The notes: generated by a model not told the origin, from the sequence alone. Shown: positions 8,755-17,010, numbered from the stretch's first letter. The stretch is 64,000 nucleotides of DNA from Spongiactinospora sp. TRM90649 (GCF_029382225.1 NZ_JARLTC010000028.1:1-64000), one strand, 5' to 3'. Translations and numbers: made by a program.

Positions 8755-9933
8755 ATGAGCCAAGGCATCGACGTCGACACCCTGCGTGCCGAAACCCCCG
8801 GCTGCGCCAACGTCGCCCACCTCAACAACGCCGGAGCCGCCCTGCCGCCCCGTCCCGTGACCGACGCCGTGATCGGCCACCTGGAGCTGGAGGCCCGGAT
8901 CGGCGGATACGAGGCCTACGACCAGGCCCAGGAGTCCGCCGAGCGCTTCTACGACGCCATCGCCGCCCTCATCGGCGCCGGACGCGACGAGATCGCCTTC
9001 GCCGAGAACGCCACCCGCGCCTGGGACATGGCCTTCTACGCCCTGCCCTTCGCCCCCGGCGACCGGATCCTCACCACGACCAGCGAATACGCCAGCAACG
9101 GCATCGCCTACATCCAGGCCGCGCGGCGCCACCAGGCGATCGTGGAGGTCCTGCCCGACGACGAGGACGGCCAGCTCTCCCTTTCCGCGCTGGCCGCCGA
9201 ACTGGACCGGGGAGGGGTGCGGCTGGTCGCCATCAACCACGTGCCGACCCACAACGGCCTGGTCAACCCGGCCGAGGAGGTCGGCGCGCTGTGCCGGGCG
9301 GCCGGGGTGCCGTTCCTGCTGGACGCCTGCCAGTCGGTCGGCCAGTTCCCCGTGGACGTGGGCGCGATCGGCTGCGACATGCTCTCGGTGACCGGCCGCA
9401 AGTTCCTGCGCGGCCCGCGCGGCACCGGGTTCCTGTACGTCCGCCGCGACTTCGCCGCCTCGCTGGAGCCGCCGTTCCTGGACCTGCACTCGGCGACCTG
9501 GACCGGCCCCGGCCGCTACGACGTGCGCGCCGACGGCCGCCGCTTCGAGACGTGGGAGCGCAACGTCGCCGGGCAGATCGGCCTGGCCGTGGCCGCCGAC
9601 TACGCCGCGAAGGTCGGGCTCGCGGCCATCGGCGGCCGTGTGACGGAACTCGCCGACGGGCTGCGCGCGGATCTGGCCGATCTGGCGGGGGTGAAGGTGC
9701 TGGATCGCGGGCGGCGCCGCTGCGGCATCGTCACCTTCGACGTGTCCGGGCACGAGGCCGGGGCGGTGAAGACGGCGCTGCGCGGGGTCGGCGTCAACGT
9801 CAGTGCGACCGACATCGCCCACCAGCGGATGGATCCCTACGCGCTGCCGTCGGCGGTGCGCGCCTCGGTGCACTACTACAACACTCGGGCCGAGCTGGAC
9901 CTGCTGGTCCGCTCGGTGGCCGAACTCGGCTGA
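8755..9933 (+). CDS. Class V PLP-dependent aminotransferase-family protein
   Basis: 392 residues, fold type I. The PLP-binding lysine is in SVTGRKFLRGPRGTGFLYV near residue 218; the cofactor-contacting DACQSVGQ segment is near 190. The NifS/IscS-like architecture fits, but no catalytic Cys loop for desulfuration is visible, so an isopenicillin N epimerase-like or kynureninase-like enzyme is as likely as a cysteine desulfurase. ATG 8755 begins the expected MSQGIDVDTLRAE N-terminus. Divergent from the ArsR operon. Confidence 0.88.
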   Translation: MSQGIDVDTLRAETPGCANVAHLNNAGAALPPRPVTDAVIGHLELEARIGGYEAYDQAQESAERFYDAIAALIGAGRDEIAFAENATRAWDMAFYALPFAPGDRILTTTSEYASNGIAYIQAARRHQAIVEVLPDDEDGQLSLSALAAELDRGGVRLVAINHVPTHNGLVNPAEEVGALCRAAGVPFLLDACQSVGQFPVDVGAIGCDMLSVTGRKFLRGPRGTGFLYVRRDFAASLEPPFLDLHSATWTGPGRYDVRADGRRFETWERNVAGQIGLAVAADYAAKVGLAAIGGRVTELADGLRADLADLAGVKVLDRGRRRCGIVTFDVSGHEAGAVKTALRGVGVNVSATDIAHQRMDPYALPSAVRASVHYYNTRAELDLLVRSVAELG

Positions 9934-9983
9934 GCGGGGGCGGGGGTCAGGGCGGCCTGACCCTGGAGGCGGGCGGAGCGGGC

Positions 9984-10646
9984 CTATTCGGCGGGCGGGC
10001 CGAACAGGGCGTCCAGGCGGGTCTCCAGGAGGGTGAGGGCCGTGGCGGGCGGGCAGTGCCCGCCCAGGACGTGGACGGCCAGGCCGGCGGTCAGCGCCAG
10101 CAGGCCGGTGGCCTCGCCGTCCGGGCCGGTCTGGCCGGTCCGGCCGGGGTCGTGCCTGGCCGGCTCGCCGTCGCGAGCGGTCCGTCCCGGCCCGCCGTCC
10201 GAGGCGGCGCGGCCGGCGCGGATCTGGTCGGTGAGCAGGGCGGCCAGCCGCGCGGTGGACTCGCGTAACTGCGCGGCCAGGGCGGGGTGGACCGCCGCGT
10301 ACGCCCAGAAGGCCAGGCTCACCCGGGCCTCGTCGCGCCGCCGGTCGTCCAGCGGCAGCAACTGCACCAGCAGCGCGCGGGCGCGCCGCCGGGCCGCGCC
10401 CGGACCTTCCCCCGCATGGTCGTCCGTCCGGGCCCTGGCGCGGACGCGTTCGCCCGCGACGCGGGAGGCGAACACCAGCATCTCGTCCTTGGTGCCGAAG
10501 TAGTGCTGCACCATGCCCGAGGTCACCCCGGCCTCGGCCGCCACGTGCCGCAGGCTCACCGCCTCCAGGCCCCGGCGCGAGGCCACCTCCAGCAGGGCCT
10601 CGGCGATCAGGACGCGCCGCGCGTGATGGTCCGCTCTCCTCGGCAT
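9984..10646 (-). CDS. TetR/AcrR-family transcriptional regulator
   Basis: 220 residues. N-terminal helix-turn-helix at about 8-55 (LEVASRRGLEAVSLRHVAAE, then GVTSGMVQHYFGTKDEML). The C-terminal domain is of the BetI-like TetR_C class (LDDRRRDEARVSLAFWAYA). A Gly/Asp/Arg-rich, probably disordered insertion lies near residues 150-180. Start chosen at MPRRADHHA (10646). Convergent with the aminotransferase gene; target unknown. Confidence 0.9.
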   Translation of the reverse strand: MPRRADHHARRVLIAEALLEVASRRGLEAVSLRHVAAEAGVTSGMVQHYFGTKDEMLVFASRVAGERVRARARTDDHAGEGPGAARRRARALLVQLLPLDDRRRDEARVSLAFWAYAAVHPALAAQLRESTARLAALLTDQIRAGRAASDGGPGRTARDGEPARHDPGRTGQTGPDGEATGLLALTAGLAVHVLGGHCPPATALTLLETRLDALFGPPAE

Positions 10647-10694
10647 CGCCGACCATGCTGCCACAGCGCCGCCCGGGCGGTGGCCGGGAACCGG

Positions 10695-12146
10695 TCAGGA
10701 GCCTGGGGCCCGCCATCCGCCGGGGTCGACGCCGCCGGGCACGGGCGCGCCCGGGTCGTAGGGTTCGCGGGTGAACACGAAGGTGTTGACGTCCAGCGCG
10801 ACGGCCCGCCCGGTGCCGCCGTCGCGGACCACCCGCAGCGGTTCCCCGGCGTAGTAGCCCTCCAGGCCGATCCAGGTGCCGTCCTGCCGGGCGACGAACC
10901 GCGAACCCCGGCCCTGGCCGTTCAGCGGCGTCAGCGACAGGACCCGGCCGGGCAGCAGCCGCAGCACGTGCGGGGCGGGCCCCCAGTGCCAGGGGCCGGT
11001 CAGTTCCAGCAGCTCCGGGTCGGCGGGGTCGGCGGCCCACGGGGCGGGGAGCGCGGGCTCGTGCTCCTCCAGGATCGCCAGCAGGTCGCCGGGCAGTCCC
11101 CGGCCCAGCCCGGAGGTGGTGTTGGCCATGCACAGCGCGGCCGTCCCGGCCTGGACGTCGGCCCACACCGCGGCCACGAAGCCGGGCATCGACCCGCCGT
11201 GCCCGACCAGGCGGCGGCCCCGGTCGCGGGCGAGCTGCAGGCCGAGGCCGTAGCCGCCGGTCCAGGCGTCGCCGTCTTCGACCATGACGGGTTCGCGCAT
11301 CTCGGCGAGCGTGTCCGCCGCCAGCACGCCCCCCGTGTCACCGGCACTGTCACCGGCACTGTCACCGGCGCCGTCGCCGGCACGGTGAACGCCGATGAAG
11401 GCCGCCCACCTGGCCAGGTCGGCCGTGGTGGACCACAGTTGCCCGGCGGGGCTCATCGCCCCGGCGTCGTGTTCGGGCTCGGGCAGCAGCACGTCGGCCC
11501 ACGGGTGGACGGCGAAGCCGCTGGCGTGCGGGGCGCGGGGCCGTTCGGTGGTGTCGCGCATGCCCAGGGGGATGAGCACCTCCTGGCGGACGGCGTCGAT
11601 CCACGGAGCCGCCCGCAGGCGTTCGATCACCTGCGCCAGCAGGGCGTAGCCGACGTTGGAGTAGTGCAGCCGCCGTCCGGGGCGCAGCGCCGGGTCCCGC
11701 TCGCCCAGCGCGGCGTTCAGGTCGCCGGCGCCTTTGCCGGGGGTGCGTTCCCACCAGGGGCCCGGCGGTTCGGCGGTGACCCCAGAGCCGTGCGACAGCA
11801 GTTGCGCAAGGGTCACCTCGCGCAGCGGTTCCGGCGCGGAGGGCAGGTGCGCGGCGAGCGCGTCGCCCGGTTCCAGCCGTCCCTCGTCGCGCAGCCGCAT
11901 GACGACGGTGGCGACCATGGTCTTGGTGATCGAGCCGATGCGGTACTGCGTGTCGGGCGTCGCCTCGGGCCCGCCGGGCGCGCCGCCGGGCCAGCCGCGC
12001 GCGCCGAACCAGGCCACCGCGCCGTCGCGGACCACGGCGGCCACCAGCGAGGGGGCCCGGGATCCTGCCTGCTCGCAGGCCACCCGGTGCAGCAGTGCCC
12101 GCCCCGTGCCGGGCAGCACCCGCTGCTCTTCGCCGCCTGCGCCCAT
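10695..12146 (-). CDS. Serine hydrolase of the beta-lactamase/class C penicillin-binding fold
   Basis: 483 residues. The catalytic SxxK is in GSITKTM near residue 73 and the YxN motif in LHYSNVGYALL near residue 160. The third motif is an HGG in RRLVGHGGSMPG near 305. It has no clear signal peptide, so it may be a cytoplasmic esterase or peptidase of this fold. A tandem-repeat Gly-Asp-Ser/Ala-Gly linker lies around residues 255-270. The C-terminal ~130 residues form a beta-rich accessory domain. Its start is about 150 bases from the first host gene interrupted by the element. Confidence 0.88.
   Translation of the reverse strand: MGAGGEEQRVLPGTGRALLHRVACEQAGSRAPSLVAAVVRDGAVAWFGARGWPGGAPGGPEATPDTQYRIGSITKTMVATVVMRLRDEGRLEPGDALAAHLPSAPEPLREVTLAQLLSHGSGVTAEPPGPWWERTPGKGAGDLNAALGERDPALRPGRRLHYSNVGYALLAQVIERLRAAPWIDAVRQEVLIPLGMRDTTERPRAPHASGFAVHPWADVLLPEPEHDAGAMSPAGQLWSTTADLARWAAFIGVHRAGDGAGDSAGDSAGDTGGVLAADTLAEMREPVMVEDGDAWTGGYGLGLQLARDRGRRLVGHGGSMPGFVAAVWADVQAGTAALCMANTTSGLGRGLPGDLLAILEEHEPALPAPWAADPADPELLELTGPWHWGPAPHVLRLLPGRVLSLTPLNGQGRGSRFVARQDGTWIGLEGYYAGEPLRVVRDGGTGRAVALDVNTFVFTREPYDPGAPVPGGVDPGGWRAPGS
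11338..11385 (+). repeat. Four 12-bp tandem repeats inside the serine hydrolase gene
   Basis: The unit TCACCGGCACTG occurs twice exactly and twice with one to three changes, in frame, so it encodes a repeated four-residue GDSA-type linker. Copy number may vary between strains. Confidence 0.75.
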
Positions 12147-12279
12147 CGCCCGACCTCCCGTGTCCCACCCGGACCGACCTTAGCCCCGGGTCAGGTCAGG
12201 AGCCAGCCACCGCCCGCGGCGAGGCCGACGCCGTTGCCGGCGGGCCTTTCGGGCGGCCTGTGTTGTCCGGGCGTCCTGC

Positions 12280-12292
12280 TTTAATGCGGGGC
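12280..12292 (+). promoter_or_regulatory. Minus-10 element of a probably leaderless host gene
   Basis: TTTAAT (12280-12285) stands 7 bases before ATG 12293 with no ribosome site in between, the spacing of a leaderless transcript. No good -35 is visible. In the integrated state this promoter would read through the host gene fragment into the integrase gene. Confidence 0.4.
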
Positions 12293-12373
12293 ATGGCAGA
12301 GCAGGCCCCCCAGGGCGCGCCGGAACACCCGCCCGGCACCACCATCTCGGGTGTTCTGGAGCGGATCCCCTGA
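12293..12373 (+). pseudogene. 5' fragment of a host gene, probably a RecD2-type helicase, interrupted by the element
   Basis: ATG 12293 opens 26 codons ending in ISGVLERIP and a TGA. Actinobacterial RecD2-like helicases begin with a short variable tail followed by GVLERIT-like sequence and continue for about 700 residues. Here the match stops after seven or eight residues and the integrase starts 20 bases after the stop. The simplest reading is that the element inserted in the first codons of this gene, and the rest lies beyond the unseen right end. The identification rests on a very short match. Confidence 0.45.
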
Positions 12374-12393
12374 GAATCACCAATGAGGGAACC
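12340..12393. other. Predicted left attachment junction (attL)
   Basis: Host-like coding sequence ends and element sequence begins within these bases, immediately upstream of a large serine integrase gene. Such integrases recombine across a 2-base core inside ~40-50 bp sites. The exact crossover cannot be set without the other junction, which is outside the window. Confidence 0.5.
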
Positions 12394-14286
12394 ATGCAGC
12401 CAGCGGCTCATTTTCCTGTCCTCCCCGGCGGCCTGAAGCCCGCCATCGGGTACGTCCGCGTCTCGATGATGCTGGGCGAGAAGATCTCTCCAGAAGTCCA
12501 GATGGACTCCATCTCGGCCTGTGCCGCGCGTAAGGGGTTCTACGTTCCCGAGGGACTGTGGCCGCACGGCGGATGGATCGTCGAGCTGGACGTGTCGGGA
12601 CGCGACTTCAAGCGCGACATTCAGATCGCGGTGCAGGCCGTCGAGCAGCGCGTCGTGCGCGCGATCATCGTGTGGGAGTTCAGCCGGTTCGGCCGTGACC
12701 GGGAGGGCAATCCGACGCACCTGGGACGCATCGAGCGGGCGGGCGGGGAACTGGTGTCCGCGACCGAGGACGTGGACGCGCGCACCCCTGCCGGGCGCCT
12801 GGCTCGCGGGATTCACTTCGAGTTCGCCGCCTACTATTCGGACCTGGTGGGGCAACGCTGGTCGGAGGCGTTCCAGAACCGGCTCAAGCGCGGCCTGCCG
12901 CCACTGGGCGGTGACTACTTCGGCTACGTGCGCCGGGGCCGACAGCCTCATCCGCTGTTCCACGATCGGACCCTGCTCAATCCGGCGGACGGGCCTGAGC
13001 GCTATGAGCCCGACGTCGAGGGCGGCACGGGCGGCGCCTTGGCCGACATGTATGCGATATGGCTTACTGAACGTAACTTCTACGGTCTCGCGAAGAGTCT
13101 GAACATGCAGGGGATCCGGAAGACGACCGGCCGCGAATGGCACGCAGACGAAGTGGCCGAGGTGCTCGACCATGGATTCGGGGCGGGAAAGATCAGCGTG
13201 CACGACCCGGATTGCGAGTGCGGGCGACCGTCGCGGTGCGGGCACAGGGTGCTGTTCCCCGGCACCCAAAGGCCGGTGATCGGCATGGCGACGTGGGAGG
13301 CGTACGTCGACGCCCGGCAGGAAATGCAGCGGCTCCCACGCAAATCGCGCACATCCCGGCATTCGCTGTCCGGCCTGATCGTGCACGGACCGTGCGGGGG
13401 CGTCATGCACGTCTCCCGGCCCGCTGGGGACTTACAGGGATTCAAATGCGGCTGGCGGCAACGGCAGGGCGCTCGGACGGCGGGGGCGGAGGGTGTGGTG
13501 GTGTGCCAGGACACGTTCGTGCAGCGGTCATTGGTGATCCGGGCCCTGCTTGACGTGCTGGCCGAGTGGGTGCCGATGATCGAAGAGGCCGCACGGGCGA
13601 CGAGGCCAGAGCCGGGGACGAGCGACTCGAAGCAGCAGGCGATGCGACGGCTGCAACGGGAGCTGAGGCGTCTGGACGCTGAGCTGGACGAACAGACCAT
13701 GCTCCTGGCCCGCAAGGTCATCCCGGAAGACGCCTACGTCCGGGTCCGCGACAAGTGCCTCGCCGACCGGGCGGCGAAGCAGGCGGCGCTGGACACCCTA
13801 GAAGGACGTGCGAAGCCAGGCAGGGATGCCTTAGCGGCCGTTCCGGTGATCGAGGGCTTGGTGGCGGAGTGGGACAGTCTCGCCGTGACGGATCGGCGTC
13901 GGCTGCTGATGGAAGTGATCGAACGGGTAGAGGTGTGGCGCGACCGGCTGGACATCGCGCGAATCGTGGTGGTGCCGCGTTGGGAAGGCGGTCAGCCGGT
14001 CACGCGCGAGCTTCCGGGACGGCGGCGGATGGAGGCCGTGCGACGGGCGATCCCGGTTGTTCTGGCCGAGCGGTTCGGTGGGGCGGCTCGCTACGAGCGG
14101 CTGCGCGAGGTGGTGGCCGAGGCGGTGCCGGCCAGCAAGAAGGTGTTCAACGCGGCGATTCTGGGTCTGGCCGCCGAGGGGGCTCTGGTGCGCGAGCCAC
14201 TCAAAGATAAGCAGGGCACGGTGTATCGGCTGCCCGATGCGGTAGCGGAAGCACCCGCAGCATCGGGCAGCGAAACGAGGCGCTGA
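12394..14286 (+). CDS. int: Large serine integrase
   Basis: 630 residues; phiC31-type integrases are about 600. Catalytic domain at residues 16-165: the nucleophile is Ser24 in GYVRVSMM, with the arginine-rich EFSRFGRDREG near 105. Recombinase domain follows at about 190-290. A zinc-ribbon region lies around 330-380, with Cys residues in GPCGGVMH and FKCGW. A coiled coil lies at about 412-450 (the synapsis-control arm), and an unusual ~100-residue C-terminal extension is present. GAGGG precedes ATG 12394. Two TTA leucine codons (13432, 13831) are in frame, rare in such GC-rich genomes. It catalyses attP x attB integration, and with an RDF, excision. Confidence 0.95.
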   Translation: MQPAAHFPVLPGGLKPAIGYVRVSMMLGEKISPEVQMDSISACAARKGFYVPEGLWPHGGWIVELDVSGRDFKRDIQIAVQAVEQRVVRAIIVWEFSRFGRDREGNPTHLGRIERAGGELVSATEDVDARTPAGRLARGIHFEFAAYYSDLVGQRWSEAFQNRLKRGLPPLGGDYFGYVRRGRQPHPLFHDRTLLNPADGPERYEPDVEGGTGGALADMYAIWLTERNFYGLAKSLNMQGIRKTTGREWHADEVAEVLDHGFGAGKISVHDPDCECGRPSRCGHRVLFPGTQRPVIGMATWEAYVDARQEMQRLPRKSRTSRHSLSGLIVHGPCGGVMHVSRPAGDLQGFKCGWRQRQGARTAGAEGVVVCQDTFVQRSLVIRALLDVLAEWVPMIEEAARATRPEPGTSDSKQQAMRRLQRELRRLDAELDEQTMLLARKVIPEDAYVRVRDKCLADRAAKQAALDTLEGRAKPGRDALAAVPVIEGLVAEWDSLAVTDRRRLLMEVIERVEVWRDRLDIARIVVVPRWEGGQPVTRELPGRRRMEAVRRAIPVVLAERFGGAARYERLREVVAEAVPASKKVFNAAILGLAAEGALVREPLKDKQGTVYRLPDAVAEAPAASGSETRR

Positions 14287-14298
14287 GATCATCTCAGC
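14282..14298. repeat. 17-bp palindrome overlapping the integrase stop codon
   Basis: GCTGAGATCATCTCAGC: 8-base arms around a single central C. It is too tight for an RNA hairpin terminator but suits a dimeric DNA-binding protein. Confidence 0.55.
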
Positions 14299-14327
14299 AC
14301 ATTGTGGATCTTGCTGGGATACTGAGT

Positions 14328-14362
14328 GACGCTCGCTTCGCGCACGCGCGCGAGCGAGCGTC
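14328..14362 (+). terminator. Hairpin downstream of int, possible terminator without T-tract
   Basis: GACGCTCGCT and AGCGAGCGTC (10 bp, perfect) enclose a 15-base GC-rich loop 41 bases after the integrase stop. No T-run follows, so termination is uncertain; such hairpins are nevertheless common after high-GC genes. Confidence 0.45.
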
Positions 14363-14434
14363 TGAACGCGTTGCACACGGGTGCTTTCGGCTGCGCACGC
14401 GACGTGTCGTCATTTCAAGATCACAAATACAAAC

Positions 14435-14500
14435 TGAACGACATGTTCGTTCAATTCATGTCTTTTCGTTGACTTGCGCGCAAATCGCGTTAGTCTGATA
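14435..14500 (+). promoter_or_regulatory. Left-block promoter with TTGCGCGCAA operator and an upstream palindrome
   Basis: TTGACT (14469-14474), a 16-base spacer and TAGTCT (14491-14496) form the promoter. The perfect palindrome TTGCGCGCAA (14474-14483) lies directly behind the -35. A second palindrome, TGAACGA-N5-TCGTTCA (14435-14453), lies 15 bases upstream. The promoter closely resembles that at 42,215. The remaining gap 14,287-14,600 holds this region, the hairpin, one GTAAGC site and one CCCACCC motif; no gene is seen. A ~100-base leader precedes the first gene. Confidence 0.65.
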
Positions 14501-14550
14501 TCAGAGTGAAACAAGCGAACGATACGGCCGATGACCTGCCAAAACGTGCC

Positions 14551-14568
14551 GTAAGCACATCAGCTTTC
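14551..14568. repeat. GTAAGC-N6-GCTTAC family site 1
   Basis: GTAAGC-acatca-GCTTTC, 33 bases before the first gene of the left block and downstream of its promoter. One mismatch in the right arm. Confidence 0.75.
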
Positions 14569-14576
14569 ACTGCCAC

Positions 14577-14585
14577 CCCACCCGA
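14577..14585 (+). repeat. CCCACCCGA motif copy a
   Basis: CCCACCCGAGGAA merges into the ribosome-binding sequence GAGGAA ahead of the 14,601 gene. Confidence 0.5.
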
Positions 14586-14600
14586 GGAATGGATTCCGTC

Positions 14601-15218
14601 ATGCCTGCGATGACCCACGCCCTCGCGACAACCGCCACCCGCCGACTGCGCCGCCCCGAGCGGTTCGCCACCCGCGAGCTGGCCGAAACGCTGCTGACCA
14701 CCCTGCGGATGGTGCGCCGCGCCGAGAACGCCCTCCTGACCGGCCCCGGCGCCTGCGAGGACGACGTGCGCGAGGCACTGATCAAGGCTCTGCGCACCGC
14801 CGACTGGCCGCGCGGAATGGCCAACGGCGCCATCGAATTCGCGCTGGCCCACGACGACCTCACCATGGCGCTGGCCATGTACGCCTACGTGGAGGGGCAC
14901 CCCCACGAGACGGCTCAGCCCGAGCCGCGTCAGTTCGTCGTCACCGACGAGCAGGCGCAGGCGATGGCCGACGCCATTGCCACGGCCTTCGGCGCGCATG
15001 GCACCGGCCATGAGCCGTGCGTGCTCGATCCCGACTGGGACAGCGAGCCCGGCCGCGTCCTGAGCTGGGAAGAAGGGCCGTACCGCTGGGCCTGGCTGGT
15101 GCCCGGTGGCGGTGAGGACACCGAGTACGGCCGCACGGTGGCCCCCATCGAGGTCCCCGCCGGTCTGCGGATCGAGCCGATCACCCACTTCAGCGTGCGT
15201 GTGCTGCCCGTCGCCTAG
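14601..15218 (+). CDS. Hypothetical phage-type protein, first gene of the left block
   Basis: 205 residues, no family recognised. The first ~100 residues look helical and charged (RRPERFATRELAETLLTTLR; ACEDDVREALIKALR), and the C-terminal part is beta-rich with SWEEGPYRWAWLVPGGG. ATG 14601 is preferred because the ATG at 14589 would leave one base behind GAGGAA. Position right after the operator-controlled promoter makes it an early-expressed gene; a regulatory or take-over role is possible but not shown. Confidence 0.75.
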   Translation: MPAMTHALATTATRRLRRPERFATRELAETLLTTLRMVRRAENALLTGPGACEDDVREALIKALRTADWPRGMANGAIEFALAHDDLTMALAMYAYVEGHPHETAQPEPRQFVVTDEQAQAMADAIATAFGAHGTGHEPCVLDPDWDSEPGRVLSWEEGPYRWAWLVPGGGEDTEYGRTVAPIEVPAGLRIEPITHFSVRVLPVA

Positions 15219-15282
15219 CGACCGGCCCCGCCCCGGACCGCCGGGCGTCACGGCTCACGACCGTGGCGGGGCGCTCACCACC

Positions 15283-15292
15283 CCCACCCGAA
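15283..15292 (+). repeat. CCCACCCGAA motif copy b
   Basis: Exact copy 31 bases before the helicase ATG and 19 bases before its AGGAGG. Confidence 0.55.
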
Positions 15293-15323
15293 CTCATTCA
15301 TGGCACCGGCCAGGAGGTACCGC

Positions 15324-16760
15324 ATGCCCTCTCCCACCGTGGAACAGACCCGCATCATGGAGGACTTCGTCGCCGGTAAGGCACTTCGCGTCCAGGCCGG
15401 AGCCGGGGCCGGGAAGACGACCACGCTCAAGATGGCCGCTGCGGCCACTCCCCGCCGCAAAGGCCTGTACGTGGCGTTCAACAAGGTGATCGCCACCGAA
15501 GCCGCCGCCTCCTTCCCCGAGAGCGTGAGCTGCCGCACGGGCCACTCACTCGCCTACGCGGCCGTGGGACGCACGTACGCGCGCCGCCTCAAGGCTCCGC
15601 GCATGTCCTCGCACCTGGTCGCCTGCAAGATGGGCATCAACGAGCCGGTACGGCTGGACGAGGGACGCGTGCTCGCCCCGGCACAGGTCGCGCGGGTCGT
15701 CATGGCGACGGTCGCCAACTTCACCCACTCCGACCGCCGCGACATCGCCCATCAGCCCGTCGCCCGGCTGCGCGGCTGGGAGGACGACGACGCGATGGAG
15801 GCGCTCGAACAGGTGGTTCCGCCGCTGGCGCTCAGGGCGTGGGCCGACCTGACGAACCCGCGCGGCGGCCTGCCGTTCAGCCACGACACCTACTTCAAGA
15901 TCTGGTCCCTGGCCGACCCCCAGCTTGCCGCCGACTTCGTGATGGTGGACGAATTCCAGGACACCAACCCGGCGCTGCTGTCGGTCATCCGCGCGCAGCG
16001 CTCGGCACAGATCGTGGCTGTGGGGGACTCCGCGCAGGCGATCTACGAGTGGCGGGGAGCGATCGACGCGATGAACGCGATCGACGGCGTGGAGCGCACC
16101 CTGTCGCAGAGTTTCCGGTTCGGCGAGGCCGTCGCCGAGGAGGCGAACAAGTGGCTGGAGATCCTTGACGCGCCGCTTCGTCTGCGCGGTTTCGAGGCGA
16201 TCAATTCGCGGGTCGCCGAACTGGAGGAGCCGGACGCGATTCTCTGCCGCACGAACGCCGAGGCCATGGCGCAGGCCATGGCGGGTCTCGACAAGGGCAA
16301 GCGCGTGGCACTCGTGGGTGGGGGAAGGCAGATCCGCGCCATGGCCGAAGCCGCTCTCCAGCTCCAGGAAGGGCGAGGGTGCGACCACCCCGAACTGTGC
16401 GCCTTCCAGAACTGGGGCCAAGTACAGCAGTACGCGTTCGTCGAGGAGGACGGCCAGGACCTCCAGGCCATGGTGAAGCTGATCGACGGCCACGGGGCCG
16501 AAAAGATCATCGACGTGGCGGACGCCCTCGACCGCGAGGAAGCCGCTGACCTGATCATCTCGACCGCGCATCGCTCCAAGGGGCGCGAGTGGCACCGCGT
16601 GCGGGTCGCCGGAGACTTCTCCGAGCCCAAGCCGACCGACGACGGGCGGCCCGGCAAGGTCACCCCTGCCGACGCGCGTCTGGCCTACGTCACTGTGACC
16701 CGCGCCCAGCATGTGCTCGACACCGGCGGCCTGAGCTGGGTGGACAAATATCTCGCCTGA
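15324..16760 (+). CDS. UvrD/Rep-like superfamily 1 helicase
   Basis: 478 residues, shorter than host UvrD (~700). Walker A GAGAGKTT at 26-33, Walker B VDEFQD at 208-213, motif III-type GDSAQAIYEWRGA near 233, QSFRF near 256, AHRSKGREW near 414 and motif VI AYVTVTRA near 455. All helicase motifs are present, while the 1B/2B insertions are small, as in phage and plasmid members. AGGAGG sits 6 bases before ATG 15324. It probably unwinds or remodels DNA during replication or recombination of the element. Cytoplasmic. Confidence 0.92.
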   Translation: MPSPTVEQTRIMEDFVAGKALRVQAGAGAGKTTTLKMAAAATPRRKGLYVAFNKVIATEAAASFPESVSCRTGHSLAYAAVGRTYARRLKAPRMSSHLVACKMGINEPVRLDEGRVLAPAQVARVVMATVANFTHSDRRDIAHQPVARLRGWEDDDAMEALEQVVPPLALRAWADLTNPRGGLPFSHDTYFKIWSLADPQLAADFVMVDEFQDTNPALLSVIRAQRSAQIVAVGDSAQAIYEWRGAIDAMNAIDGVERTLSQSFRFGEAVAEEANKWLEILDAPLRLRGFEAINSRVAELEEPDAILCRTNAEAMAQAMAGLDKGKRVALVGGGRQIRAMAEAALQLQEGRGCDHPELCAFQNWGQVQQYAFVEEDGQDLQAMVKLIDGHGAEKIIDVADALDREEAADLIISTAHRSKGREWHRVRVAGDFSEPKPTDDGRPGKVTPADARLAYVTVTRAQHVLDTGGLSWVDKYLA

Positions 16761-16761
16761 C

Positions 16762-16779
16762 GTAAGCACTAACGCTTTC
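16762..16779. repeat. GTAAGC-N6-GCTTAC family site 2
   Basis: GTAAGC-actaac-GCTTTC, one base after the helicase stop codon and 78 bases before the next start. Confidence 0.75.
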
Positions 16780-16857
16780 TCTGCATGCTGGCCCCGCCTC
16801 GGGGGCCGGGGCCAGCAATCCATTCCCCTCCAGTCCCGCTTCACAAAGGAGAACGCC

Positions 16858-17010
16858 ATGACCGACATGAGCCCCGACGCGCTCCGGGGCCTCGCCGACG
16901 CCGACCGCCACGGCATCGACACCGAGGTGCTGCTGCACGTGGACGAACTGCCGGAGGACGAGGCCATCAGGGTGATCGACGAGGTGTTCGGCGAGATCCA
17001 CTTCGACTGA
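16858..17010 (+). CDS. Hypothetical 50-residue acidic protein
   Basis: ATG 16858 follows AAAGGAG at good spacing, and the 50 codons show strong third-position GC. The product is acidic (MTDMSPDALRGLADADRHG to GEIHFD), predicted helical, with no cysteine and no known family. It lies alone between the helicase and the VWA gene, after GTAAGC site 2. Small acidic phage proteins often bind host enzymes or mimic DNA, but nothing specific supports that here. Confidence 0.7.
   Translation: MTDMSPDALRGLADADRHGIDTEVLLHVDELPEDEAIRVIDEVFGEIHFD

Noticed and set aside
13050-13067. GTATGC-gatatg-GCTTAC resembling the GTAAGC family
   Set aside because: It lies deep inside the integrase gene with a left-arm mismatch at a conserved base; chance is as likely.
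14435-14453. Possible SOS (LexA) box GAAC...GTTC before the left-block promoter
   Set aside because: The spacing between GAAC and GTTC is five bases, not the four of the actinobacterial LexA consensus, and no lexA-like gene is nearby.
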